Origin: Endothia cerciana
Taxonomy: Eukaryota > Ascomycota > Sordariomycetes > Diaporthales > Cryphonectriaceae
Direction: 5' to 3'
Assembly (NCBI GenBank): GCA_026119935.1
Contig: JALRMH010000070.1
Coordinates: 3,958-67,957 of the forward strand
Length of the DNA: 64,000 nucleotides
This document shows, piece after piece, positions 45,005 to 54,809 of this stretch (position 1 is its first letter; the number at the start of each line of letters is the position of its first letter). The position numbers and the translations under genes are program-made. The notes below the pieces were generated by a model. That model saw only the letters and a list, made by a program, of their open reading frames with translations, searched no databases and had not been told where the DNA came from.

Positions 45005-46439
45005 ATCTGCGCCTGACAGGTCGTAGTCGGTGGAAATTGGCGAAAATCGAAACGTGTGCTCGGACTTGTGCCAGAGGACGTGTCGTCCGCTGTGAAGAAC
45101 AGGCCCACCTAGGGGAAGGATTGAAGGTCGACGGACGAGAAAGTTCTAAGAAACAAAACGGATCAAGGCGGGCCCGGTCGAGAAGGAGGTACCGCTGCTC
45201 ATTGTCGAGATCTGGGGCTCATATAGTGGGTGCCAGGCAGTTGTGTGGGGTGGACTGTCGAGGTATCCAGCAGGAATATATGGTGAATCTACCAGTGAAC
45301 CAGGTAATGGCAGCCCGTCGGTGTCGATCGTCGAATCTGCCCCGTGGGATAGACGTGCCGCAGCCGCAGAGACGTATCGAGGCTACAGGATAGGGAGTGA
45401 CCACGTCGTTCGGGGGCTAAAAATCAGATTTCGGTCACTGCCGTTGAGGTTCGCAGACAAAGAGTGGAGAGTCTTTTGGGAGGGGGGGGGTGGTGATTAT
45501 TGCGATGCTGAATTTGACTTTCGGTCGTACCGAGGCGTGCGGTAGGGATCGGGGGCTCCTTTGGGGCGGCACAGGCTCAGCGTGCTCCGTGTGCTCGGTG
45601 ACGGACGGTGTAAAAAGCGGGCTGCAGCGCTGGCCGTCTTCAGCGGGCCTCCACCAGACGATCCGTATCGTGTCGGGTCGACGGTGTCGTCGAAGGTCGG
45701 ATATGGTGGTTTCGGTCGGTCGACTCGAGGAACAAGAATCTGACAGCGGGCGGCGCTCAAACCAACTGCCTTGGGTACCGCAGAGCCTCAATCCTCAGGA
45801 CGAGGGCGGAAAAGAAGAAGAGGGTATGATGTCTCGACCAAAATGGACGTCAGCGTGATTTCGTCCCCTTCGTAGCCTCGTCTACCGCAGTTAAAGAGTG
45901 AAGCTTCGTCAGGCACCGAGTAGCGCACAAGCAAGAGGTAGTAGCACCTCTAGTCCCATCGATCCAGTCCAGGCCCAGTAGGGGGAGAGGGGACTTGGGC
46001 GGCAGGGCGGCGGCAGGGCGGCGGCAGGGTGGCAGGGCAGGTTAGCGCCGAGCTAAGCCTTTGATCTGACGTGGCTTATATAAGCGGACGCACCCGTGGT
46101 GGGAAAACCTGCCCTGCCGTCGTGCTTCAGCCTCACATCTGCAACATGCTCTTTTCGGGAGTATCCCCTCTGCCAGACGTTATTCTCATCTCTCACTGCA
46201 GCAACTGACCCGCCCTCACCGGCTTCTCTCCTGCCAAACAAAAAGATCACTGCCAGGGCACCGCCAGGGCAAGGAGGTAGACTGATCTAGTGCCCAAGAT
46301 CAAGGCACCAACGACGAGCAAGCAAGGCTCAGCACCTTCAGGAAAGCCTTGCTTACTTGTTGTGCTATCGGTCCACTCCCTGGGTACACCCCACACCCTA
46401 TATGCCCCTTCTCGTCTGGTACCTCTCACACACGAGACA
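45005..46439. other. 1.4-kb divergent upstream region (R3H-SUZ / zinc-knuckle gene)
   Basis: No supported gene. It holds a G9 tract (45482-45490), GGCGGCAGGGC tandem copies (about 45998-46040) and a TATATAA element at 46077-46083, 356 bases upstream of the zinc-knuckle ATG. Confidence 0.5.
45998..46040. repeat. GGCGGCAGGGC tandem repeat
   Basis: Three to four degenerate 11-bp copies directly upstream of the TATA element of the zinc-knuckle gene. Confidence 0.8.
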
Positions 46440-47487
46440 ATGCATGCATACAACCGAGGTGGAGGCCGAAGACAGCCTACACCAGCGAACATCCAATGCC
46501 AAAAGTGCCTGAAGCGAGGTCACTATTCATACGAGTGCAAGGCTCAGCTTCAAGAGCGACCATACAAAGCCCGGCCTTCTCGTACCCAACAGTTGCTCAA
46601 CCCCAAGCTGGCCCCCAAACTCACCAACGATGTGCCTGATGATGTCACAAGGAAGTAAGGCTCGTCTCAGGCACCCGCTAGCCCCCCCCCCCCCACCCGG
46701 AACCTTCCGTATACCGTCTTGCTAATTTACACTTTGCAGGAAAGGTGTGGCTGATGAGGAGTTGGCAAAGAAGGAGGCTGAGAGGGTGCGGAAACGGGAG
46801 CTGGAAGATGACGATGAGCCAGCCGCGCGGCAGACAGAGCACAAACGTCCGCGGCCACGGTCCGGCTCCGTCGACTCGGTATCATCCATCTCAACAAGAT
46901 CTTCCAGGTCACCACCACCACGGAGACGGACATCACCATCGCCACGACGTGCCTGCGACGTTTCGCCCCCTGGGCGGCGGCTGGCGCGGAGCAGGAGCAG
47001 GTCTTTCGATTCCGTTAGCGACGGCAGCCGCAGACGATCCCTAAGTCCGGAAACAAGTTACCGGCCTCGCGGTGTTGGTACAAGGTCACCGAGCGCCCCA
47101 CAGGGATATGAAGATCGTGGTGACCGCGGCAGAAGGTCCCTCTTGCCGGATGATGAACCACCCTTCCGGAGAGCGCCACGCGAGGACTCTCTCGGTCGAG
47201 AGCGCTCTCCAACACGTCGGAGGAGGTACTCGTCTGGTACAAGAGAAGACGAGCGCCCAGGTCCTGTTCGGCGCCGAGATTCGAGATCGCCAGGTCGTCC
47301 GGATCCTAGACACAAAGGCCATCCAGGTCAGGGCGGCTATGGTCGTTACAGAGATCGGGATGGGCCATCCAGGGGTGAAGAGCGTCAGCGAGGACCTCCA
47401 CGGCAAGCCGGGCCACCAAGGGAGCGCAGCCTAAGTCCTTTCAGCAAGCGATTAGCCTTGACACAGGCCATGAACATGAGTAGATAG
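46440..47487 (+). CDS. CCHC zinc-knuckle, SR-rich protein (ZCCHC10-like)
   Basis: Exons 46440-46654 and 46740-47487 (85-nt intron), 320 aa. The start MHAYNRGGGRRQPTP leads directly to a zinc knuckle CQKCLKRGHYSYEC (Cys20, Cys23, His28, Cys33), then RPYKARPSRTQQLLNPKLAP, the block that typifies ZCCHC10-type proteins. After an acidic/Lys helix (DEELAKKEAERVRKRELEDD) the rest is an Arg/Ser/Pro-rich domain with many SP, RS and RD pairs, as in splicing-associated SR-like proteins. It is probably nuclear. The extended SR tail is fungal. ATG 46440 is chosen because the knuckle lies close to the N-terminus in homologues; the second ATG 46444 is out of frame. Confidence 0.88.
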
Positions 47488-47619
47488 ATCTGGGTATCAA
47501 GTTGCATACTTCAATGCAGGATTCACTTTTCCTGCCGAGCATCGAGTCGCGATCCTAAAACGCCCCTCCAATGCAGTGCTGTCCCGAAATGTGCAAATCA
47601 GCCGAGCTCTCGTAGCTCA
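47488..47619. other. 132-bp convergent spacer
   Basis: Very short gap between the stop codons of the zinc-knuckle gene and Cwf18. Overlapping 3' UTRs are almost certain. Confidence 0.6.
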
Positions 47620-48285
47620 TTACACATCGATAGCCTCGCGCTCCCTCCGTTCCTCCTCCTCCTCCTCCCTCTCCCTCAGCCTGATAATCTCCTCCAGCTC
47701 CCCGCCCTCCAGTCTCGCCGCAACAGCCTCCCCATCTGTGGAGGTAGAGCCCCCTTTCTGTGCCTCGATCTTCTTCCCCTGCAGCCTCTCCCTCACCAGC
47801 CTTGCGATGGCATTGTCCGTCCTGACATTGAGCGCCTCCAGCTTCTTGTTCAGCTCCCTCTTGAGATCCCAGTTCGGCTTCTTGGGCTGCAGCTTGAAGA
47901 GGTCGATGCCCCTGTCGTCCTTGGCCTCCTCGGCCGCCTTCCTCCGCAGCTCCGCCTCCAGGTCCGCCGCCTCCTCCTCCAGCGTCTGCTCGTCCGGACC
48001 CAGTGTGGGCGGCGCCTCGAAGCCTAGTTTGGGGCCCTTGGTCTCGGCGTCGTAGTTCCGCCCGGAGAGGTGAATCCGCGAGACATCCTTCTCTATCTGC
48101 TGTTGTTGCTCCTCCTGAGACGCATCGTCCTCTCCCGCTGCGCGTAGCGCGGGTGATTTTTGGCGGTCGGATTCTGGGGGTGCGATCTCGTCTTCGGGTT
48201 GTTTACGCTTCAGCGACTTTAGCTTTGCGAGCCGTGCTTTGCGGTCGTCGGAGGCGGCGCTGAGCTTGGTGTGCGGTGTTGACAT
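47620..48285 (-). CDS. cwf18: Pre-mRNA splicing factor Cwf18 (CCDC12 family)
   Basis: A single exon of 221 aa, ATG 48285. It starts with DDRKARLAKLKSLKRKQPED, the usual Cwf18 N-terminus, followed by VSRIHLSGRNYDAETKGPKL, an acidic coiled coil and the diagnostic block GIDLFKLQPKKPNWDLKREL with NKKLEALNVRTDNAIARLVR. It belongs to the NineTeen-related (Cdc5/Prp19) part of the spliceosome. A Glu/Arg-rich tail ends the protein. Intact. Confidence 0.92.
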   Translation of the reverse strand: MSTPHTKLSAASDDRKARLAKLKSLKRKQPEDEIAPPESDRQKSPALRAAGEDDASQEEQQQQIEKDVSRIHLSGRNYDAETKGPKLGFEAPPTLGPDEQTLEEEAADLEAELRRKAAEEAKDDRGIDLFKLQPKKPNWDLKRELNKKLEALNVRTDNAIARLVRERLQGKKIEAQKGGSTSTDGEAVAARLEGGELEEIIRLREREEEEEERREREAIDV

Positions 48286-48657
48286 GCTGGCGGCCGGGAA
48301 AATCTCGATGACACTTGGGATCGGTTGTCCGGTTCTGTGCTGAGCGCCTGGGCAAGAGGCTTCCGTCTAGGTCTGGTTGCGTTGTGAGAGTTGTCGAAGT
48401 TGAAGATTCGATATTCCAGCACGATCGATCCTTGCTCTCAGTCCGTTCCGGCAGGCAGCGGCGGTGGCGACCCGCCTGCCTGGTGCCCTAGAGCTTAAGG
48501 AAAATACTAAATCTGACGTTAATCCATGTTTCGTTGCGCTAGATCGCCAGGAACGACACGACCATAACACACGCCGTCGAGATGCTACGGAATATAATAT
48601 GAAGGAGGGATTGCCGTTGATCAGACGGCATTCACACAGAGAGTCGAGCCGAGGAGT
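48286..48657. promoter_or_regulatory. divergent upstream region Cwf18 / PPR
   Basis: 372 bp between two divergent start codons. No gene or clear motif was seen. Confidence 0.4.
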
Positions 48658-51648
48658 ATGCAGTACGCCTGCCGTTCGTGCCTCCTGCGACTCGGGCAAC
48701 CATGGCGAACACCAGTGCGACATCGGTCGGCACCCCAGCTTCTATCTCAGGTTTCGCGCCGGACAAACCATGGCGTGGCATCGTGCGCAGAGGGAGGCAG
48801 TCAGGTGGCCTCCGCGGATCAGCCCCAGCACGGCAGGGCTCCTACCTCGATGAGAGATGACGCTACGCTGCCGACAAATGGCTTCGACTCTGCACATCAG
48901 TCGCGGGGCAATGGACCCCCCGACCCTGTCGTCGTATCAGAACGCCCTTCTCAGGAAAAGAAATCGACTCGACAGGCTCAGAAGCACAAGTCCGAAAGGT
49001 CTACGCCGCCCTACCCCACACCATTCGCCTCTACGTTCACGCCTAGTGACAAGAGAGTGCAATTCATCAAGGAAGTCGAGGGGGTTGAGGACGAAACTCG
49101 GCGGATGGTCACGATTCTCCATCGATTCGATGACTGGGAGCTTTTCCAACGAAAGCGCTTGGCGAAACTCGCCGGCGACAGACAGCGGCTAGCTTTTCTC
49201 GAGTTCGCCGCGTGGAAAGGCATTGTGAAGGAGTTTCGGACCACACCGCCAGAGGAAACGAGTCCAAAATCGTTTGTCACGATGTCACAGGTTCAGTGGC
49301 TCCAGCGCTGTGCTAACGTGGAGGAAATGATGGCTTCCATACCACGATTCCGAGGGAAACGAGGCGTCTTGAGACGGCGCAGGGATAGCCAGCTGATATC
49401 GGTGGCGATGCGTTTCGTCCCCGAAAAGCTTCGTCTTCTGCTGGAATGCGTGATGAGAATCCAACAGCCACCGTCTATGCTTGATTTCTATGTTGTCGAA
49501 GACGCCCTCGAAATGCTGTCAATGCGCCTTGCCGAGATGGAACCCTCTGAGAGGCCTGCCTACGCGGCAGATTTGGCCCTACTGGTGACCAATGTTCTCA
49601 GGAACAGTCAGAGGAGTTTTATTCAGATTACCCAGGCCACCATTTTCCGGATACTGGACGCTCTTCCTGCGGCCTCTGTTGGACCTTGGTATCAGCAGCT
49701 CTGCGCTGCTCATTGCAACTTGCATCCCCACACGGAGCTCCAATTCGCAAGTCGCTTAGCCAAGTCGACGACGACAAAGGAAATGAGTACCCAGGTATTG
49801 CTCACTCTCAGAAAGGCGGGAGTATTAGATATCAACAGCCCTATAGCAGCCAGCGTGTGCACTTCAATCCTAACGTTCAAAAAGGAGGATATTGCAGCGC
49901 TGGATGGTCTTTCTGCCACGCCTGCAGACTTGTTCCGCATCCTCCACGGTATCGGGCTGATACCCAATGTCGTCACGTACTCGGCTATCATCCGGGGTCT
50001 CTGCTTGAAGGGAGATCTCAGGACAGCTCTGGACGTCTTCGAGGTCATGAAACATCACGGCGTGCACCCGGACGCATTCACGTTCTCGATCCTGATCAAC
50101 GGCTGCAAAATCTGCGGGGATTTCGACGCTTTTGCTGAGATCACGATCCAGGCGTGCTTTGCGAACATTCGGGATCCTGTTGTCTGGAACGATGTGCTTC
50201 ATGCCGTGTACATCAGCTGTTTACGGGAACGCAAAGACAGGAGAGGCCCGCGTCGGACCGCCTTGTTCGCCCTGAACTCAATCTACACCCGGGTTTTCGA
50301 CCCTGAACCTATCAGACCATTCGTTACGAAGCGTCTTATCGAGGTTGGCGATTTCTCAACGCTTCAGAGTTGGTTTCCTGAAGCCCTCAAGCGCATAGCT
50401 GCGGAAATCCCGCCCCTGCCTTCTCAAGAGGTCGTTCAGCCAGGACCGGACACACTAACCATTATGATTATGGGGCTTGTTCGATATCTCCCAATGCCTT
50501 ACGATGTCGTCATGTTCTACTCGCAGTTCAGACAGATGCTCGCAGAGGGCCATCCTGTTGCGGAACTTATCGTACGAAAGCGAGGTACATTCGTTCATGA
50601 TATTGTTCTTAGGAACTTGATCAAGTGGCAAGGCACCTTGCGAATTGCGCTTGATATCATCCGAGACATGATGAGAGATGTTGGCAAAGACCCCGATACG
50701 AAAGCTGGGCATCCTGACCCCATGCCGACCACTCAGCAGACGGCGGAAGTTGAAGCACCACAAACACAAGTAGAACAGGCAGTGGCAAGCACAGAAGGAC
50801 CAGAGATAGTCACAAACAAGAGTTCGCTTGGTGAAGGCTTTCACGAAGCTGGGGGTCTCCAAGCAACAACTGCGGATGATGTCGCAACATTTGCAGACTC
50901 GGAGAAGCACCAAGGAGAGGCACAAATATCACCTGACGGCGAAATTCACTCCCAACAGAGACCTCCAATCCCTCACCCAGCGCCAAGTATCCACACCTGG
51001 ACCATTCTGGTGCATGGCTTCATGAAGCACAAGCAACCGAAAGAGGCTGAGCGCGTCATCAGCCTTATGCGTGAACATGGGGTTGAGCCGAACATTGTCA
51101 CATGGAACACCCTCGCCGCCGGGTACGCCAAGATGCAGAAGATACCTCAGGCAGTGGAGGCAATGCGCCGCCTCGAGACCCAGGGCTTCAAGGCCGACGA
51201 CGCGACACTACGTGCGTTCTCGTACATCGGCGACAAGGCAAAGGCCCTCAAGCTGATGGAGGCCACGGTAGAGGTAAACAAGCTCAAGAAGATGGCGTCG
51301 GAGCTGCAGCAGAAAGAGGCGGGCGAGCACCAGTGGCCGGCGGACGAGGCGCCGGACGAGGCGCAGTCAGACGGCGCGGACGCAGAGAAATGGCAGCATA
51401 GCGAGGAGGAGGAAGAGGCCTTGGATTGTGAGCTCGAGGCACGCCTTCTTGATCTGGACTCCGGCGCGGTCTCGGACAACATGTCGAGGAAGATACTCCG
51501 CGTGGTCCAGAAGATGGAGGATATCGCGCCGGTCAGTCAGCAGCCCGAGCTCGCCGAGTGGGCGCGCATCCGGAGGGATGGTCTCGCTGCTGTGCCTGTG
51601 GCCCCAGGCCGGTCAGCACGGAGCCCCGGAATCTCTCGAGTGAGCTAA
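48658..51648 (+). CDS. Mitochondrial pentatricopeptide-repeat protein
   Basis: A single exon of 996 aa. The N-terminus MQYACRSCLLRLGQPWRTPV is Arg-rich without acidic residues and fits a mitochondrial targeting peptide. PPR units are clear at about 430-500 (NVVTYSAIIRGLCLKGDLRT, ALDVFEVMKHHGVHPDAFTF, SILINGCKICGDFD) and about 775-860 (HTWTILVHGFMKHKQPKEAE, RVISLMREHGVEPNIVTWNT, LAAGYAKMQKIPQAVEAMRR). The spaces between have helical-repeat character. A linker at about 680-770 is Gln/Thr-rich and disordered. Fungal PPR proteins of this length stabilise or help translate mitochondrial mRNAs; the target RNA is unknown. Intact over almost 3 kb. Confidence 0.9.
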   Translation: MQYACRSCLLRLGQPWRTPVRHRSAPQLLSQVSRRTNHGVASCAEGGSQVASADQPQHGRAPTSMRDDATLPTNGFDSAHQSRGNGPPDPVVVSERPSQEKKSTRQAQKHKSERSTPPYPTPFASTFTPSDKRVQFIKEVEGVEDETRRMVTILHRFDDWELFQRKRLAKLAGDRQRLAFLEFAAWKGIVKEFRTTPPEETSPKSFVTMSQVQWLQRCANVEEMMASIPRFRGKRGVLRRRRDSQLISVAMRFVPEKLRLLLECVMRIQQPPSMLDFYVVEDALEMLSMRLAEMEPSERPAYAADLALLVTNVLRNSQRSFIQITQATIFRILDALPAASVGPWYQQLCAAHCNLHPHTELQFASRLAKSTTTKEMSTQVLLTLRKAGVLDINSPIAASVCTSILTFKKEDIAALDGLSATPADLFRILHGIGLIPNVVTYSAIIRGLCLKGDLRTALDVFEVMKHHGVHPDAFTFSILINGCKICGDFDAFAEITIQACFANIRDPVVWNDVLHAVYISCLRERKDRRGPRRTALFALNSIYTRVFDPEPIRPFVTKRLIEVGDFSTLQSWFPEALKRIAAEIPPLPSQEVVQPGPDTLTIMIMGLVRYLPMPYDVVMFYSQFRQMLAEGHPVAELIVRKRGTFVHDIVLRNLIKWQGTLRIALDIIRDMMRDVGKDPDTKAGHPDPMPTTQQTAEVEAPQTQVEQAVASTEGPEIVTNKSSLGEGFHEAGGLQATTADDVATFADSEKHQGEAQISPDGEIHSQQRPPIPHPAPSIHTWTILVHGFMKHKQPKEAERVISLMREHGVEPNIVTWNTLAAGYAKMQKIPQAVEAMRRLETQGFKADDATLRAFSYIGDKAKALKLMEATVEVNKLKKMASELQQKEAGEHQWPADEAPDEAQSDGADAEKWQHSEEEEEALDCELEARLLDLDSGAVSDNMSRKILRVVQKMEDIAPVSQQPELAEWARIRRDGLAAVPVAPGRSARSPGISRVS

Positions 51649-52659
51649 GACATATGAGCGGACAGATATATAGAGAGGGAAGGCTACGGCCTGGACGAAC
51701 AGTAGTACAAGTTTCAAGAGATACCCTGCTAGCCCAAAATCCAATCAACAAATCAATCGCCATTCAGTCTCTCCCAGCGTCTTGCTATTTCCCATTCATG
51801 GCCATCAAGTGCATTTTGCTGGAAGAGTCCTTGATCTTTATTTTGCCTTTCGCGTGTTCCCTCGTACCTACCACCTCTTGGCCTTTGTGCTCTGCCAACT
51901 TATGCCCGCATTCATCCCGCCCAAGTCCATGGCTCCGTATGACTTTCTGTCAAACCTGAACTCTTGTAGTCCTCACGCATTGAAAGATGCGTCAGCCGCG
52001 GTGGAGAGACAGGCTGCTGACGTCTCCAGTGCGTCTGATTTGTCCCCATAGAGATCTGAAAAGGCAATATGGCTGCCGCTCTCCTAGTGAAATGTCCCGA
52101 CGTCTGGGGTCCGGCAGGTGTACGGCCAACAGGCCACCCCGCGTTGCCGGGCGGTTTGTAACACGCCACGGACCGGCCGGCCCATCAACCCTCGGCAAGA
52201 TGTCATACACAATATGCTTGATGGCAGCATTAATCGTGATCGCGCCACGATTCACATCTCCGGCCCAAGGCTAGACGTACCCGAGCCGTGGGGTTGAGCT
52301 CGCTGGCTTCTCCCGTACATGATAAACAAGACAGCCAGCGCTTGGTGACAATGCATAAAGCCCGGGAGGAGCCGGGGCACCGGTTGTTGCCAGGTTTGCG
52401 GCGGCAGCTAAGGATTCGTAAGGTCCGCATTGCACAGTAAGGTGCCAAAAGGCAGGCCTGGAGCCCTGACACAGAGGGTCTGGGCGGATGTCGTGATTGA
52501 GGCGAGAGAAGGTCGTCAGAAGCTCAAACAGAGTACGATGGACCATAGCCCTATAAAATCCACCCACGCTCTCTTGCTTTTCGAGGAGACCGGGCCAGGA
52601 ACGCCATTGGAAGGGAGACCGCGCAGCTGAGCAACAGCCCGACACCGGAAAGGAAGACA
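51649..52659. other. 1-kb intergenic, convergent 3' ends
   Basis: Between the PPR and SRAP stop codons. No supported gene on either strand. Confidence 0.5.
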
Positions 52660-54255
52660 TCACGCACTGTTCCCAAAGAACTTCGTAATTTTCTGTGTCC
52701 CGGTCCCCTTCCCCTTTACGGGACTCTTGGTACCATTGCTCGTCGCACTGGTCGATCTGGGACCCTTCGCGGCCGGCTTGCTCGGCGTAGGAGACGGCCT
52801 GGCCCTGCGGGGCGATGAAGTCAAAGCCTCCTTCATCTTCTTCGGTGACTTCTCGTCGTCCAATCCCGTATCTCCTCTCCTCTTCTCACCAGCGGCAGGC
52901 GAGGTGACTCCCATACCGCCATCGTCTGCATTCTTCACAGTCTCATCGACCGTTTGGGACTCCTTCACCGGCGACGAGGCCACCTCCTTCTTGACCTCGA
53001 CGTCCTTCATGGGCGAGTCTTTTCTCGCCTGGGTATTCGCAAAGAAGTTGGCAATGTTCGATTTGTTCTCACGGCTAGCAATGGGGACGATGAACGACGG
53101 GGAGTTGTTCCCGACCCTTCCCACCTCCTTGCTCACGGGGTATACTTCCAGCTCGCCATCGAAGGGCTTGAGGACATCCTGAAGGTCCTTGCACCACTCG
53201 TACCGGGACGGGTCGAGCCACGTCCTCATCTTCTCGGAAGCCGGCTCGAGGATGACGGGCATGCGGTCGTGGAGGAATTTGAGCTGCCTGTTGGAGTCCG
53301 TCGTGATGATAGTGTAGGTGTAGTGCTTGTCATCCTCCTCTGCAAGCTTCTGGTCAGCATGCCTTCCCAGACCGTTACAGATGGCCCGTACCGTACAAAG
53401 CGGGTCGGTCGGTCTGGGGGGGATAGATATGGACAAGACTCACCCTCGTACTTCACACAATCCCACAATCCGGCGAAATACATCAGCCTCCCGTCCTTCC
53501 GCCTCACGAAATGCGGCACCTTCTCCTTGCCGCTCTTCAGCCACTCGTAGAACCCCTGCGCGACGACGACACACCTCTTCCTCCCCTTCATGGAGCTCCA
53601 CATCCCGCCCGCCTGCGCGAGCGAGTCGTCCCTGCAGTTGATCGTCTTCATCACCGCGCCGTAGTCCGGGTTGCGCTTCGTCCAGAAGGGGATGAGGCCC
53701 CACTTCATCGACTGCAGCTTGTAGTGCGCCGTCCCCCGGCCGTCCCCCTCGCCGCCGCCGCCCGCGGCGCCCTGCTCAGCGCGCCGGGCCGCCCCGGCCG
53801 TGTCGGGCTCGGCATCGTCAGCGGCGGTGGCTCCCATGGGTGTGCCCTTCGGCTTGGCTTCCCTCCTCGGGCCCGCGCCCCAGTCCGGGACGTCCGCGCG
53901 GTACACGATCCCGTGGTACCCAGGCGCGAAGTTGTAGCTCTGCCTCGGGGCGCCTTCGCCCTCGTCGGCGGGCGCGTCATCGACTGGCATGTCGTCCTCC
54001 TGGAGCATCCGGCGGACCTGCGAGGGGCTCTGCGGGTGGAGGTTGATCAGCTTGGTGCGTGCAGGTGAGCGCAGCCCAGTCTATTGGACGTGGGTATGTC
54101 CACCCGTAGGCGGACCGGTCTCCCGACCCCCTCCCTGCTCCCATATCAAGACGATCGTATCGAGTGCGCCTCGAGATCGGAATGACACGCGACCCTCTGT
54201 AGGGTGGATGAAGTAAAGCCCTACTTACCAAGGCGAGAACGTATCTCCCACACAT
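52660..54255 (-). CDS. SRAP-domain DNA-repair protein (HMCES/YedK family) with PIP-box-like tail
   Basis: Exons 54255-54229, 54029-53444 and 53339-52660 (introns 199 and 104 nt), 430 aa. SRAP proteins crosslink covalently to abasic sites in single-stranded DNA through Cys2. Here MCGRYVLAL-SPSQVRRML gives Cys2 exactly at the start, with exon 1 only nine codons long. Active-site residues are visible: Asn42 in YNFAPG, Glu171 in GFYEWLKSG and His228 in LHDRMPVIL. SMKWGLIPFWTKRNPDYGAV, INCRDDSLAQAGGMW and KRCVVVAQGFYEW are family blocks. An insertion of about 50 Ala/Gly-rich residues (60-110) splits the fold, as in fungi. After about 300 the tail is Ser/Lys/Pro-rich and ends TQKITKFFGNSA, which resembles a PCNA-binding PIP box. 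The first intron is the longest here except one; the acceptor was chosen by phase and the family's PSQVR. Confidence 0.9.
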
Positions 54256-54809
54256 ATTGCTGAAGGTCCCCTCCGAGATTATGATGTGTTAGAAATATGC
54301 AGCACGCATTGTCAGAAATGCAATTCCTGGAGAGGATGGTTGCAGGCAGCGGGAGAAGAGAAAAGGTTGGACTAGGCTTTTGGAGGCCTCGTCAAGCACG
54401 TCACTCTATCAAGACGCGGGGCCGGGTGAAACGCGCCGTCTAACACGCGCTATCACGGGATCAGCGAAGCGTTCATACACGCATCCGGTCCAACAAGTGA
54501 GTCTACGCAGGACACTCGGCTCAGACCAGATTAGAATCATTCCATGTCTTCATGTGTCGAAATATAGTCTCGCAAAGAGGTGGCCCTTTTGAGTCTTCAC
54601 CAGAGAACAAAGCATCAGGATTTCTCAGGTATGAATTCGTCCTTTCCTGCTAGAGGGATGCATCCCCTGAGAAAACCAAGCAATCAGATAACTCGAAGTC
54701 CAGTGTAGACATAATGGAGGGAACTTGAGAGAGCGCTAGCATCAAGACCCCGAGCTTTTCCTTAAAGGACGCGCCCATCTTCCCAAACGCACGCAACCCG
54801 CGGACCCGT
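54256..54809. other. intergenic, SRAP upstream / fimbrin 3' end
   Basis: No gene recognised; holds the SRAP promoter and the fimbrin 3' UTR. Confidence 0.5.
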
